In this document: piece by piece, positions 8,035 to 17,658 of the stretch
How positions within the stretch are numbered: the first letter of the stretch is position 1
How the letters are laid out: every line of letters starts with the position of its first letter
Assembly (NCBI GenBank): GCA_902167325.1
Contig: LR632930.1
Coordinates: forward strand, 1,550,001-1,614,000
Direction of reading: 5' to 3'
Length of the DNA stretch: 64,000 nt
Source of the DNA: Chitinophaga pinensis
GTDB taxonomy: Bacteria > Bacteroidota > Bacteroidia > Chitinophagales > Chitinophagaceae
Position numbers and translations under genes: made by a program
Notes under the pieces: model-generated
Database searches by the model: none
Told to the model about the DNA's origin: nothing
The model's input: the letters and a program-made list of their open reading frames with translations, nothing else

Positions 8035-8358
8035 TTAACGTTTTGCGTCGGGGGGAGTGGGTATAACGTAGATGTCTTCGTCGTCTTTTTTCATCATGTA
8101 TTGTTCACGGGCAAACTTCTCGAGTTTGTCGGGGCTGGAAAACAGGTCCTGGTGGTTCTGCCTGTCCTGTTCGATTTCTTTGAGATAGAAGGCTTTCTGG
8201 TCTTCCAGCTGGTTTACCTCCTGGTAGAGCTGGAACTGGTAAAGGACGTTATTACGGTCGAGGAAGATGAGCCAGCCACCGAACAGGATACAGCTGATGA
8301 TGTACTTGTTCCGTGCCCAACGGGGGAATTTAAACCGTTTCTTCGTCGTCGTCTCCAT
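8035..8358 (-). CDS. FtsB/DivIC-like septum formation initiator
   Basis: The product is 107 residues, typical of the family. A basic N-terminus (METTTKKRFKFPRWARNK) precedes one membrane span at about residues 19-35, then a coiled coil (LYQEVNQLEDQKAFYLKEIEQDRQ) and the conserved FAREQYMMKKDDEDIYVI tail. FtsB/DivIC proteins cross the inner membrane once and form part of the divisome core with FtsL and FtsQ. It follows eno in the same direction, but the eno terminator lies between them, so its expression relies on read-through or on its own promoter. The position next to eno is common in many bacteria. Confidence 0.85.
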   Translation of the reverse strand: METTTKKRFKFPRWARNKYIISCILFGGWLIFLDRNNVLYQFQLYQEVNQLEDQKAFYLKEIEQDRQNHQDLFSSPDKLEKFAREQYMMKKDDEDIYVIPTPPDAKR

Positions 8359-8377
8359 ATTCGCACCAGTTTACTTA

Positions 8378-8407
8378 TAAAATCCGGGCACTGAATACAG
8401 TGCCCGG
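8378..8407 (-). terminator. terminator after eno
   Basis: Perfect 10-bp stem CCGGGCACTG (8384-8393) with CAGTGCCCGG (8398-8407) and a four-base loop. The minus strand continues as ATTTTATAAG. It lies between eno and the DivIC-like gene; the weak T tract suggests partial termination. Confidence 0.75.
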
Positions 8408-8452
8408 AATGAATTGTATGTGACCACTAATTAAACGCAGTGGAAAGAATAT

Positions 8453-9763
<1,311 letters not shown>

Positions 9764-9796
9764 TTAAATGCTAGAAAAGGTGACCGATTCTTACCA

Positions 9797-10699
9797 CTAG
9801 TTTGTCAGTTCCCTGAACACGTCTTCGAGCGACAGTGAATTGCTCTGCAAAGAAAGGATGTTCCTGTTATTTATCAAAGCGAATTGCAGGAGGTTTTTCC
9901 TTACTGTTTCGGGTTCTGCCGTGTAAAGGCGCCAGGCGTTCCCTTCCGCCGGGGTTACTTTCTGAACACCGGGGAGGTTTTCAAGCTCTGCGGGAGTGGT
10001 TTCCTCCGCAAAGGCGACCTGTATAAACCCGGAGGTACCCTGCCGGAGGGTACTGATAGTGCCGTCGGCAATGATATGCCCTTTATTGATAATGATAGCG
10101 CGGCTGCAGAGGGCTTCCACTTCCTGCATAATGTGGGTGGAGAGCATAACCGTCTTGTTTTCGCCCAGTTCGCGGATCAGCTGACGGATGTCGGCCAGCT
10201 GATTGGGATCGAGTCCGGACGTAGGCTCGTCGAGGATAAGTACTTCCGGGTTATGGAGCAGTGCCTGGGCGAGTCCTACGCGTTGCTTATAGCCTTTGGA
10301 GAGAGCGCCGATTTTTTTATGGCGCTCAGGGGTGAGTCCCGTACGGGCAATCATCTCATCGATCCGGGCGGAGGTGCCTTTACCCATATGGTGCATGCCT
10401 GCGGCGAATTCGAGGAACTCGCGGATGTACATATCCGGGTACAGGGGATTGGCTTCCGGAAGGTACCCCACACGGCGGCGTACTTCCAGCGGAGCGGTGG
10501 CCACATCATATCCGCAAACGGAGGCGCTGCCTCCGGTAGGTGGCAGATATCCCGTAATAATCTTCATGGTGGTGGATTTTCCTGCGCCGTTAGGCCCCAG
10601 GAACCCGACGATCTCACCCTTTTGCAGGCTGAAAGATATACCGTCCACCGCTTTTTGCTCCCCATACTGCTTCAGCAGCTGCGATACGTTGATTGACAT
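9797..10699 (-). CDS. gldA: GldA-type ABC transporter ATP-binding protein
   Basis: The product is 300 residues. Walker A is GPNGAGKST (residues 35-43), the signature is LSKGYKQRVGLAQAL, Walker B is VLILDEPTSGLD, and the H-loop is STHIMQE. The C-terminal extension (QVAFAEETTPAELENLPGVQ onward) matches the GldA subfamily, the ATPase of the GldAFG ABC transporter needed for gliding in flavobacteria. gldF and gldG are not in this window, as is usual in Bacteroidota where gldA is unlinked. Whether this organism glides cannot be told from the sequence. An ordinary ABC-2 exporter ATPase is the alternative. Confidence 0.85.
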   Translation of the reverse strand: MSINVSQLLKQYGEQKAVDGISFSLQKGEIVGFLGPNGAGKSTTMKIITGYLPPTGGSASVCGYDVATAPLEVRRRVGYLPEANPLYPDMYIREFLEFAAGMHHMGKGTSARIDEMIARTGLTPERHKKIGALSKGYKQRVGLAQALLHNPEVLILDEPTSGLDPNQLADIRQLIRELGENKTVMLSTHIMQEVEALCSRAIIINKGHIIADGTISTLRQGTSGFIQVAFAEETTPAELENLPGVQKVTPAEGNAWRLYTAEPETVRKNLLQFALINNRNILSLQSNSLSLEDVFRELTN

Positions 10700-11028
10700 G
10701 CGTCGTTTTTGCGGTGACTAAATTAGGTTAAAAATATAGTAAACCGCTAATCCGCAGGCTTCCCGCTTATAAATTTTCAAATCCGCGGCCCTCCGGGTTT
10801 TCAGATTTTCGTTAAGAAGGCTTCCAGATTATTGTTTATCAAAGCAGAACGCGCTTCCAGACAGGCCTGATATTTTGCATATGACGAAAAAAGTGTAATT
10901 TTACGTCTTCAATAACACTCCGATGTAGAATATAATTTCTGCGACATACCTTCTCAATTAAATATATAAATTTACACTCAACTGTGTAAATGGTATTCAG
11001 CCGACTTTCTTAAACCCATCACCTGTCA
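10700..11028. other. divergent intergenic region between gldA and the five-gene operon
   Basis: The region is AT-rich near both ends and carries no gene. On the plus side an inverted repeat (10970-10991) lies about 40 bp before the first start codon. A -7-like TATTTTTA is present on the minus strand about 20 bp upstream of gldA, but without a clear TTG partner. Confidence 0.6.
10970..10991. promoter_or_regulatory. inverted repeat, possible operator of the five-gene operon
   Basis: ATTTACAC (10970-10977) and GTGTAAAT (10984-10991) form a perfect 8-bp inverted repeat with a six-base spacer, the size of a site for a dimeric regulator. It sits 38 bp before the start codon of the operon. There is no T tract, so it is not a terminator. 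Confidence 0.45.
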
Positions 11029-11691
11029 ATGTCGAACTTTCTAAAGAAGGCATTGGGTCTTTTCGTGGAATTTGAACCCAATCAACCTTTGCAACCGGGC
11101 AGCGCCCCCGCGCGGGACGCACTTGCCCAAAAATTCCCCCTGTCCAGTCCAAAACAGGCTGCTGCCGGTATTACCGATGAAGAGCTGGATAAGTTTGAAC
11201 AGCACTTCACGAGCCTCTTCGAGTCGTCTAACCTGCCCGGACCGGATTATTTCGAGTTCTGGCGCATGATGGAAACACTGGAAGCACACGTGCCTGACGA
11301 AAAAGCGCGTATCGCCGCCGTATTCGCCACCCTCAGCATCCAGGGCCTCTCGCGTGAGAAGCTGCTCGAAACCGCAACGCTGTACCAGGCCATGGTGGAA
11401 AAGGACAGGAACGAATTCCTGAAAGCTGCCGAAGACAAAGCATCCCGCGAAGTGGAAGGCCGCAAAAAGGAAATAACGGACATGGAAAAGCAGATTGCCG
11501 ACCATTCCAGCGAAATCCAACGGCTATCAGCAGAAATTACGAAAGCGCAGACTGGCATGAAAGCACTCCAGGCACAGGTGGCTGAACAGGAACAGAAGAT
11601 CACTGCCAGCAGGCAGGGGTACGATATCGCCTGCCAGGCCATGATCACCAAGATTCAAACAGACATTCAAAAAATCCAAACATCCCTCTAA
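11029..11691 (+). CDS. coiled-coil protein of unknown function, first gene of ABC/OmpA operon
   Basis: The product is 220 residues with no signal peptide or membrane segment, so it is probably cytoplasmic. Residues 1-60 are irregular (FEPNQPLQPGSAPARD). Residues about 50-125 are helical (ITDEELDKFEQHFTSLFESS). Residues about 125-220 form a long coiled coil (EITDMEKQIADHSSEIQRL). The stop is followed after 6 bp by the start of the next gene, so the two are translationally linked. I do not recognise the family. The context suggests a cytoplasmic partner of the membrane coiled-coil protein encoded next. Confidence 0.75.
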   Translation: MSNFLKKALGLFVEFEPNQPLQPGSAPARDALAQKFPLSSPKQAAAGITDEELDKFEQHFTSLFESSNLPGPDYFEFWRMMETLEAHVPDEKARIAAVFATLSIQGLSREKLLETATLYQAMVEKDRNEFLKAAEDKASREVEGRKKEITDMEKQIADHSSEIQRLSAEITKAQTGMKALQAQVAEQEQKITASRQGYDIACQAMITKIQTDIQKIQTSL

Positions 11692-11697
11692 CCGATT

Positions 11698-12684
11698 ATG
11701 GAAACAAACATCTTCCCCGCCGCGGGCAATGAAAAACTGAAATCTTACTGGCAACGGCCAGGCGGCAAATTTGGCATCATGATAGGGCTTGGCCTCCTCA
11801 TCGCCGCAGGATATTTTATTATTCCCATCCTCACCGCTGTAGTATGGAACACGATCAACTTCGGTGTAGCCCTGGTAGTGCTCGGCGTATTCCTCTACTG
11901 CGTTACCCACCGCAAACTCCGCCTCAGCTTCTTCTATTTCTACGAATGGCTGATGAAGAAACTCGTAGGTGTGGTGATCGAACTCGACCCCTTCATTATC
12001 GCAGAAGATTATATCGGCGATATGGAAGAACAGCGGGAGAAACTGTACAAACAGTCGATAGACGTGGATGCGCAGAAAGAACGCATCGATCTGAAGATCG
12101 GTGAAAAAGAAAAAGATATGGCACAGCTCATGAGCCGCGCCAAAGCAGCACAAACCAACAACATGATTCCCGAGCTGGGTAATGCCACCCGCCACATTGC
12201 GCGGATCAAGGAGTACATCCAGCAGCTGACCCCCATCCGCGATAACCTGGCCCGTATCGGCGACTACCTCACCAAGGTTCACAAGAACAGCGGGTACATG
12301 ATCGAAGATGCGCGCAACGAGCTGGAACTGAAAAAGGATCTGTATAAATCCGTTTCCTCCGGTAACAAAGCCCTTACTTCTGCCCTGAAGATCTTTAACG
12401 GTGATCCGGAAAAGAAACTGATGGTGGAACAGTCGATGGAATACCTGAAGGAAGACATCGCCACCAAGCTTTCGAGCATGAAAAAGGCCATCAACTATTC
12501 TACAGACTTTATGCGCTCCATTGACCTGGATAACGCTACGTATGAATTGCAGGGCCTCCAGATGCTGGAATCCTTTGATCCGGATAAGGAATTCCGCCTC
12601 GACGTATCGAAGTGGGAACCTTCCAATACGCCGCGTACGCCCGGCACGTTGCCTAACGACAGCTACAATAACCTGTTAAGCTAA
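11698..12684 (+). CDS. membrane-anchored coiled-coil protein, second gene of ABC/OmpA operon
   Basis: The product is 328 residues. Two hydrophobic spans lie at about residues 25-47 and 52-71, joined by a very short turn. The remaining 250 residues are charged and mostly coiled coil (DAQKERIDLKIGEKEKDMAQ, then NELELKKDLYKSVSSGNKAL), presumably cytoplasmic. The layout recalls PspA-like or other membrane-scaffold proteins, but I see no diagnostic motif and do not claim membership. It sits 6 bp after the first gene and 62 bp before the binding-protein/OmpA gene. Confidence 0.75.
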   Translation: METNIFPAAGNEKLKSYWQRPGGKFGIMIGLGLLIAAGYFIIPILTAVVWNTINFGVALVVLGVFLYCVTHRKLRLSFFYFYEWLMKKLVGVVIELDPFIIAEDYIGDMEEQREKLYKQSIDVDAQKERIDLKIGEKEKDMAQLMSRAKAAQTNNMIPELGNATRHIARIKEYIQQLTPIRDNLARIGDYLTKVHKNSGYMIEDARNELELKKDLYKSVSSGNKALTSALKIFNGDPEKKLMVEQSMEYLKEDIATKLSSMKKAINYSTDFMRSIDLDNATYELQGLQMLESFDPDKEFRLDVSKWEPSNTPRTPGTLPNDSYNNLLS

Positions 12685-12746
12685 CCGCGTAACCCATATA
12701 AATCTCATATTCCGAACAAACATCAAAAATTAAAACAATCCCAACT

Positions 12747-14513
12747 ATGGCAATTAAAGTTAAACCTGGTGGTAAAGTAGTAGGTATCCTTATCCTTCTC
12801 GGCGCATTGTATGCCGGTAAAGTATTATGGTGGGACAAGCGCCCCCAGGAAGCAAAAGCTTCCACAGAAATTGGTAAAGTGAGCCTCCCCGATGCGCCTG
12901 AAGCATCGTTGAGCGGTAATGCAGCCAAGCTGGAGCTGCCTTCCACCGATGAATCTGCCAACGGCGGTACCCGCATCATCTGGAAGATCATGGCCTGGAA
13001 CTCGCAGTTCCCCCTGATGTATGCCAATGGTGGCCCCAAAACCACAAAGAACTCTCTGCTCGATAAAGCTTCTCTGCAGGTGGATGTAGTGCGTCAGGAC
13101 GATTGCAACAAATCCATCGCAGATATGGTGAAGTTTGCACAGGATTACAAATCCGACCCCAATACGCCGGGTGTATTCGCCTCCTTCATGGGTGATGGTA
13201 TGCCGATGTTCTTTGCTGCTTTGTCGAAAGAACTGGAGCCGCTGGGGCCGGAATACCAGCCTGTAGCTTTCTACTCCATGGGTAAAAGCTATGGTGAAGA
13301 TAAACTGATGGGCCCTGCCGAATGGAAGCTCAATCCTAAAGCAGCTATCGGTAAAACCGTTGCCTGTGTACTCCGCGACGGGGACATGAACATCCTCGTG
13401 AAATGGGCTGGTGATAACGGTCTCCGCGTAAACCCGGACGAAACTTCCTTCGACCGTAACGCCATCAACCTCATCGCTGCGAACGACTTCCTCGATGCTG
13501 CCAACAAGTACATCGCAGGTTATGCCGAAACCCGCAAGTTTGTGGAGAATGGTAAGAAGGTAGCGAAAGATACCACGGTAGGGGTAGACGGTGTTGCCAC
13601 CTGGACGCCCGGCGACGTGAACATCGCCCAGAAGAAAGGCGGCCTGATCAATATCGCCACCACCCGTGAGTACGCTGCACAGATGCCGAACATCACGATC
13701 ACCATCAAGAAGTTCGCCAACGACCACCGTACCGACATCGAGAACCTCATCATGGCCCTGGCACAAGCCGGCGACCAGGTACGTTCCTTCAACGATGCTA
13801 AAGCTTTCGCTGCCAACGTATCTGCCAAAGTGTACAATGAACAGGATGGTGCTTACTGGTTGAAGTATTACAACGGTGTGGAAGAAAAAGATGCACAGGG
13901 TACTACCCTTCACCTCGGTGGTTCCATGGCCTACAACCTGGCAGATGCTGCCAATATGTTCGGTCTTGGTGATGACAAGCTGGACCGTTACAAAGTAGTA
14001 TACGGCACCTTTGGTGATATCCTTGTGAAAATGTATCCCGAGCTGGTTCCCAGTTACCCGGTTTACAACAAGGTGATCGATAAATCGTTTCTCGCCAGCG
14101 TGGTGAGCAACCATCCCGAACTGCTGACGGGTGCGGCTATTAAGGTGCAGTATGCTGATACCATCACTTCCGAGGTGTCGTCTAAATCGGTACAGGTGCA
14201 GTTTGAGACCGGCAGCGCCGTGATCCGTGCTGAATCTTACGCCGTGCTGGACGATATCCTGAAGAGTGCCGTAGTGGCCGAGGGGCTGAAGCTGGGTGTG
14301 TATGGCCACACCGACAATGTGGGTAACGACGAGGCAAACGTAAAGCTGTCTAACGAGCGCGCAGCTTCCGTAGTGGCTTACCTGCAGGGTAAGGGCCTTT
14401 CCGCAACCCGCCTGGAGTCTAAAGGCTACGGTGCTTCCCGTCCTGAATCGAGCAATGCTACCGCCGAAGGCCGTGCGAAGAACCGCCGCGTGCAGATCGT
14501 ACTGGGTAAATAA
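12747..14513 (+). CDS. membrane-anchored solute-binding-like protein fused to OmpA-like domain
   Basis: The product is 588 residues. An uncleaved-looking membrane anchor spans residues 10-29. A large alpha/beta region (about 75-470) resembles periplasmic binding proteins of phosphate or NitT/TauT-type systems. The last 100 residues are an OmpA-like peptidoglycan-binding domain: VQFETGSAVIRAESYAVL, GVYGHTDNVGNDEANVKLS and NRRVQIVL, with the NxxLSxxRA-like helix present as VKLSNERAASVV. The predicted arrangement is an inner-membrane anchor, a binding domain in the periplasm and a grip on the cell wall. The two genes downstream encode a matching ABC permease and ATPase. A substrate cannot be assigned. 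Confidence 0.85.
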   Translation: MAIKVKPGGKVVGILILLGALYAGKVLWWDKRPQEAKASTEIGKVSLPDAPEASLSGNAAKLELPSTDESANGGTRIIWKIMAWNSQFPLMYANGGPKTTKNSLLDKASLQVDVVRQDDCNKSIADMVKFAQDYKSDPNTPGVFASFMGDGMPMFFAALSKELEPLGPEYQPVAFYSMGKSYGEDKLMGPAEWKLNPKAAIGKTVACVLRDGDMNILVKWAGDNGLRVNPDETSFDRNAINLIAANDFLDAANKYIAGYAETRKFVENGKKVAKDTTVGVDGVATWTPGDVNIAQKKGGLINIATTREYAAQMPNITITIKKFANDHRTDIENLIMALAQAGDQVRSFNDAKAFAANVSAKVYNEQDGAYWLKYYNGVEEKDAQGTTLHLGGSMAYNLADAANMFGLGDDKLDRYKVVYGTFGDILVKMYPELVPSYPVYNKVIDKSFLASVVSNHPELLTGAAIKVQYADTITSEVSSKSVQVQFETGSAVIRAESYAVLDDILKSAVVAEGLKLGVYGHTDNVGNDEANVKLSNERAASVVAYLQGKGLSATRLESKGYGASRPESSNATAEGRAKNRRVQIVLGK

Positions 14514-14520
14514 TCTCATT

Positions 14521-14556
14521 ATCCCCGGGGTGGCCTGCCACTCCGGGGATTTTCTT
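14521..14556 (+). terminator. hairpin inside the operon (possible attenuator)
   Basis: ATCCCCGG and TGGC (14521-14534) pair with GCCA and CCGGGGAT (14537-14550), with a small internal loop. TTTTCTT follows. It sits between the OmpA-fusion gene and the permease gene and could lower expression of the last two genes relative to the first three. Confidence 0.6.
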
Positions 14557-14576
14557 ATCCCTTAAACCGGAAACCA

Positions 14577-15359
14577 TTGAATAAAATCAAATCCATATTC
14601 GAGCCACTACGCACCATTAACCCGCGCACAATGCTGTTGCTTATTGTTGCTGAGGCGGCGGTGGCACTCATTGCCTGGCAGCTGTCGGGTGGCGGGCTGA
14701 TCCCTACGCCGGATAAAGTGGTAGGTGCTATCGGACGGATATTTACCATGCCCGACTTTATCGATAACCTTTTTGCCAGTCTTACCCTTACCGTGAAAGG
14801 GATGGTGATTTCCATTCTCATTGCATTGGTGATCAGTTACTTGTCGATCGTTCCTTTTTTTCAGCCTATAACAAGGTTTATAGTTAAATGCCGTTACCTC
14901 ACGCTCACGGGTCTTATCTTCCTGTTTACGCTGCTTACGCAAAACGGGCATCAGCTGAAGATCAGTTTGCTGATATTCGGTATCGTGCCTTTCTTCGTGA
15001 CCTCGCTGCTGTCGGTAATCGACGGGATCAACAAGCAGGAGTATGAATTATGTACCACCCTGCGGATGAACAGCTGGAAAACGCTTTGGGAAGTGATTAT
15101 CATTGGCCGGCTCGATCAGGTGTTTGAAGTAATGCGGCAGAACTTCGCCATTGCCTGGCTCATGATCACATCTGTGGAAGGCCTTAGCATGAGTGAAGGA
15201 GGCCTGGGCGTGATGCTCATTAAAGCCAATAAATATGTGCAGCTGGATGTGGTGTTCGGTCTGCTCGTAATCATATTCATATTGGGTATGGCTTTCGATT
15301 ACATCCTTGGCTTATTCCGCCACTGGTTATTTCCTTACACCAAACTGCAAACACGATAA
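14577..15359 (+). CDS. ABC transporter permease, NitT/TauT (SsuC/TauC) type
   Basis: The product is 260 residues, starting at a TTG codon (14577); no ATG lies in a suitable place. About six hydrophobic helices are visible. The cytoplasmic EAA-like loop reads EYELCTTLRMNSWKTLWEVI, close to the SsuC/TauC pattern but with the usual glycine absent. It would form the membrane channel for the ATPase encoded next, with which it overlaps by one base (TAATG). Its partner binding protein is probably the OmpA-fused protein upstream. Substrate unknown; nitrate, sulfonate or taurine should not be assumed. Confidence 0.8.
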   Translation: MNKIKSIFEPLRTINPRTMLLLIVAEAAVALIAWQLSGGGLIPTPDKVVGAIGRIFTMPDFIDNLFASLTLTVKGMVISILIALVISYLSIVPFFQPITRFIVKCRYLTLTGLIFLFTLLTQNGHQLKISLLIFGIVPFFVTSLLSVIDGINKQEYELCTTLRMNSWKTLWEVIIIGRLDQVFEVMRQNFAIAWLMITSVEGLSMSEGGLGVMLIKANKYVQLDVVFGLLVIIFILGMAFDYILGLFRHWLFPYTKLQTR

Positions 15360-16162
15360 TGAACGCATATACAAAAAGCCATGTACTGCTGAGTGCGGAG
15401 AACATTCATTTGCAGTATGGTGAAAAGGTCATTCTCCGCGACATCAATTTCCAGATACGGAACGTACACCGCGAAGGTGTGCACCAGGGGCAGGTGGTAG
15501 CGCTGATAGGGCGCAGCGGGTTGGGTAAAACCCAGTTGTTTAAAGTGCTGTCTGGCCTGGTACCTCCTACGCTGGGAACAGTACGCATCGGGTCCGATCA
15601 GCATCCGGTGAAAGCCGGGCAGGTAGGTATTGTACCCCAGAACTACATCCTGTTCCAGCACCGCACCGTTTACCAGAACCTCCGGATCGGTCTCGATCAT
15701 TCCGGGGTGGAATTGAACGATGCGGAAAAGAAACGCATTATTGAAGATTATGCGGCCACGTTTGAGCTGATCGACCATCTGAAGAAATATCCTGCTCAGC
15801 TAAGCGGCGGCCAGCGCCAGCGCGTGAGCATCATCCAGCAGGTACTAACCGGCAACCGGTTTATCCTGCTCGACGAGCCTTTTTCCGGGCTTGATATCCT
15901 GATGATCGATAAGGTGATCGAACTGCTGTTGAAAGTATCCACTTTGCACGAAGACAATACCCTCATCGTGGTGAGCCACGACATTGAAAATGCCGCTGCC
16001 GTGTCTGACACGGTGTGGCTGATGGGGACTGAAGAGGGCAAAGCAGGGGCTATCATCCGGAAGGAGTACGACCTCTGCGAAATGGGCCTCGCCTGGAAGC
16101 CCGATATCCGGACCGATCCGAAGTTTGTAGGGCTGATAGATGAGATCAGAAAAGGGTTATAA
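15359..16162 (+). CDS. ABC transporter ATP-binding protein, last gene of the operon
   Basis: The product is 267 residues. Walker A is GRSGLGKT (51-58), the Q-loop glutamine is near residue 94, the signature is LSGGQRQRVSI (148-158), Walker B is FILLDEPFSGLD (168-179), and the H-loop is VVSHDIEN. All catalytic elements are intact, so it should be an active ATPase. The start codon shares its A with the permease stop (TAATG), a sign of translational coupling. Its closest general class is the NitT/TauT-type importer ATPase. A strong terminator follows. Confidence 0.88.
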   Translation: MNAYTKSHVLLSAENIHLQYGEKVILRDINFQIRNVHREGVHQGQVVALIGRSGLGKTQLFKVLSGLVPPTLGTVRIGSDQHPVKAGQVGIVPQNYILFQHRTVYQNLRIGLDHSGVELNDAEKKRIIEDYAATFELIDHLKKYPAQLSGGQRQRVSIIQQVLTGNRFILLDEPFSGLDILMIDKVIELLLKVSTLHEDNTLIVVSHDIENAAAVSDTVWLMGTEEGKAGAIIRKEYDLCEMGLAWKPDIRTDPKFVGLIDEIRKGL

Positions 16163-16169
16163 AAAAAGT

Positions 16170-16197
16170 AAAGAACCGGGTAGCCGGTTCTTTTTGT
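16170..16197 (+). terminator. terminator of the five-gene ABC/OmpA operon
   Basis: Perfect 10-bp stem AAAGAACCGG (16170-16179) with CCGGTTCTTT (16184-16193), loop GTAG, followed by TTTG. It lies directly after the ATPase stop. Confidence 0.9.
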
Positions 16198-16241
16198 TTG
16201 TAGAAATATTAGTTTTGAATATTGTAAATCAACGCATATCT

Positions 16242-17603
16242 ATGAAAAGAGTCTTTTTACTATTGTTTGCAATTAGCCCGTTAATTGCGAAATCTCAGAT
16301 CAATAACTCCATTACCTCCGAACAGGCAGCTTCTTTCTGGATCAATGGGGCAGGCGTCATGAAATCCATGCATACCACCGGGAATTTAGGCAGCGGGCAG
16401 ATATTGATACATAAGGGAGCATATGCTTCCGGTAATCCAAATCTCAGATGGGCAATGGGTATCACCAATACTGAAACGGGAACCGGCGATGTGGGAGGCG
16501 ATTTCACTTTATGGAATTATTCCGATGCCGGTGCGTTTAAAGGCGTGGCTTTCTCTATCAACCGTAATTCAGCGACTGCAAACGTATATGGAGGTTTGAA
16601 CCTGGTAAACCCAACGGCCAACTACATATTTTACAACGGGGTTGGTTTCGGAGCACCGGCCACAACCACGCGGTCATTTGGTACTAAAATGGTGTTGTTC
16701 CCTGCCGTTACGCCCACCACCGTAGATTATGGATTAGGTCTTGAAAAGAACGGCACCTACACCGAATCCTGGTACAGTATGCCTGATAACACACATTACA
16801 GCAGCCTGAATTTTTATGGCGGCACCAAAGAAGTTGGCCGGATCGATGGATTAGGAAGCAGCCAGTGGGAAGGGCATGGACGTTTTAAAGGATGGTATAC
16901 CGGATTTGGCGCAGGCCCGGCAGCAGAGATTGGTATTTCCGGAACAGTAGCCTGCTACATCGGGTACAACCGCACTACCTCAACTTATATCCCTTCATAT
17001 ATGGCCGGTGGCAACGGAACCGTATTTACCAATTTGCTACTGAATGAAGTCGGTTTGGGAATAGGGGTAGGAACGTCTGGAAGCTATGCGGGGAAACTCA
17101 GTGTTTATGATGCTGCCAATGGTAAGTCAACAATCACCCTGCAATCTGCTTCAAATACCCGTTTCTGGATTCAGGAGGAAAGCAATATCATGAGAATTGG
17201 CGGACGGGGTACTGCGGCCCCGGCTTCAGGAGCGATCAATGTAACCAGTACCGGTTTGGTAGGTATCGGTACCCTCGCCCCACAATCCGAGTTGTCAGTA
17301 AACGGTACCATTACCTCCAAAAAAGTAAAGGTACTCAGCACGGGATGGGCGGATTATGTATTCAGGAGCGATTACCGGTTGCCTACCTTGCAGGAGGTAG
17401 AACAACATATCCGGGAAAACGGCCACCTGAAGGATATTCCATCAGAAAAAGAAGTAGAGAAAGAAGGGGTTGAGCTGGGAGAGATGAACAAGAAGCTATT
17501 AGCAAAAGTAGAGGAGCTTACCCTTTACCTGATTGAACAAAACAAGAAGCTGGAGGCACTAGAGAAGTGGAAGGCGGAGCAGGAAGCGAAGGCTGGTAAA
17601 TAA
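16242..17603 (+). CDS. secreted protein with tail-fibre-like C-terminal coiled coil
   Basis: The product is 453 residues from the ATG at 16242 (MKRVFLLLFAISPLIAKSQ), which gives a clean signal peptide; longer in-frame starts would read through the upstream terminator. The body is glycine- and threonine-rich beta sequence (GNPNLRWAMGITNTETGTGD). The last 110 residues have LSVNGTITSKKVKVLS, DYVFRSDYRLPTLQEVEQHI, HLKDIPSEKEVEKEG and a final coiled coil. This C-terminus is common in Bacteroidota secreted proteins that resemble phage tail fibres. No S74 autoprotease catalytic pair was identified. Function unknown; a structural or adhesive role at the surface is an inference. A TAGTTTTG box at 16210-16217 could be its -7 element. 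Confidence 0.75.
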   Translation: MKRVFLLLFAISPLIAKSQINNSITSEQAASFWINGAGVMKSMHTTGNLGSGQILIHKGAYASGNPNLRWAMGITNTETGTGDVGGDFTLWNYSDAGAFKGVAFSINRNSATANVYGGLNLVNPTANYIFYNGVGFGAPATTTRSFGTKMVLFPAVTPTTVDYGLGLEKNGTYTESWYSMPDNTHYSSLNFYGGTKEVGRIDGLGSSQWEGHGRFKGWYTGFGAGPAAEIGISGTVACYIGYNRTTSTYIPSYMAGGNGTVFTNLLLNEVGLGIGVGTSGSYAGKLSVYDAANGKSTITLQSASNTRFWIQEESNIMRIGGRGTAAPASGAINVTSTGLVGIGTLAPQSELSVNGTITSKKVKVLSTGWADYVFRSDYRLPTLQEVEQHIRENGHLKDIPSEKEVEKEGVELGEMNKKLLAKVEELTLYLIEQNKKLEALEKWKAEQEAKAGK

Positions 17604-17607
17604 ATTG

Positions 17608-17638
17608 AAAAGGGCGGGGAAATTTCCCCGCCCTTTTT
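17608..17638. terminator. bidirectional terminator between convergent genes
   Basis: A perfect 15-bp palindrome: AAAAGGGCGGGGAAA (17608-17622) with its complement to 17637, flanked by A and T runs. It serves the plus gene ending at 17603 and the minus gene ending at 17659. Confidence 0.92.
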
Positions 17639-17658
17639 GTTGGTGCTGGTTTGAGATT

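Noticed and set aside
12825..14519. A 564-codon minus-strand frame antisense to the OmpA-fusion gene
   Set aside because: No domain or signal features; the plus frame carries the anchor and OmpA-like motifs and fits the operon.
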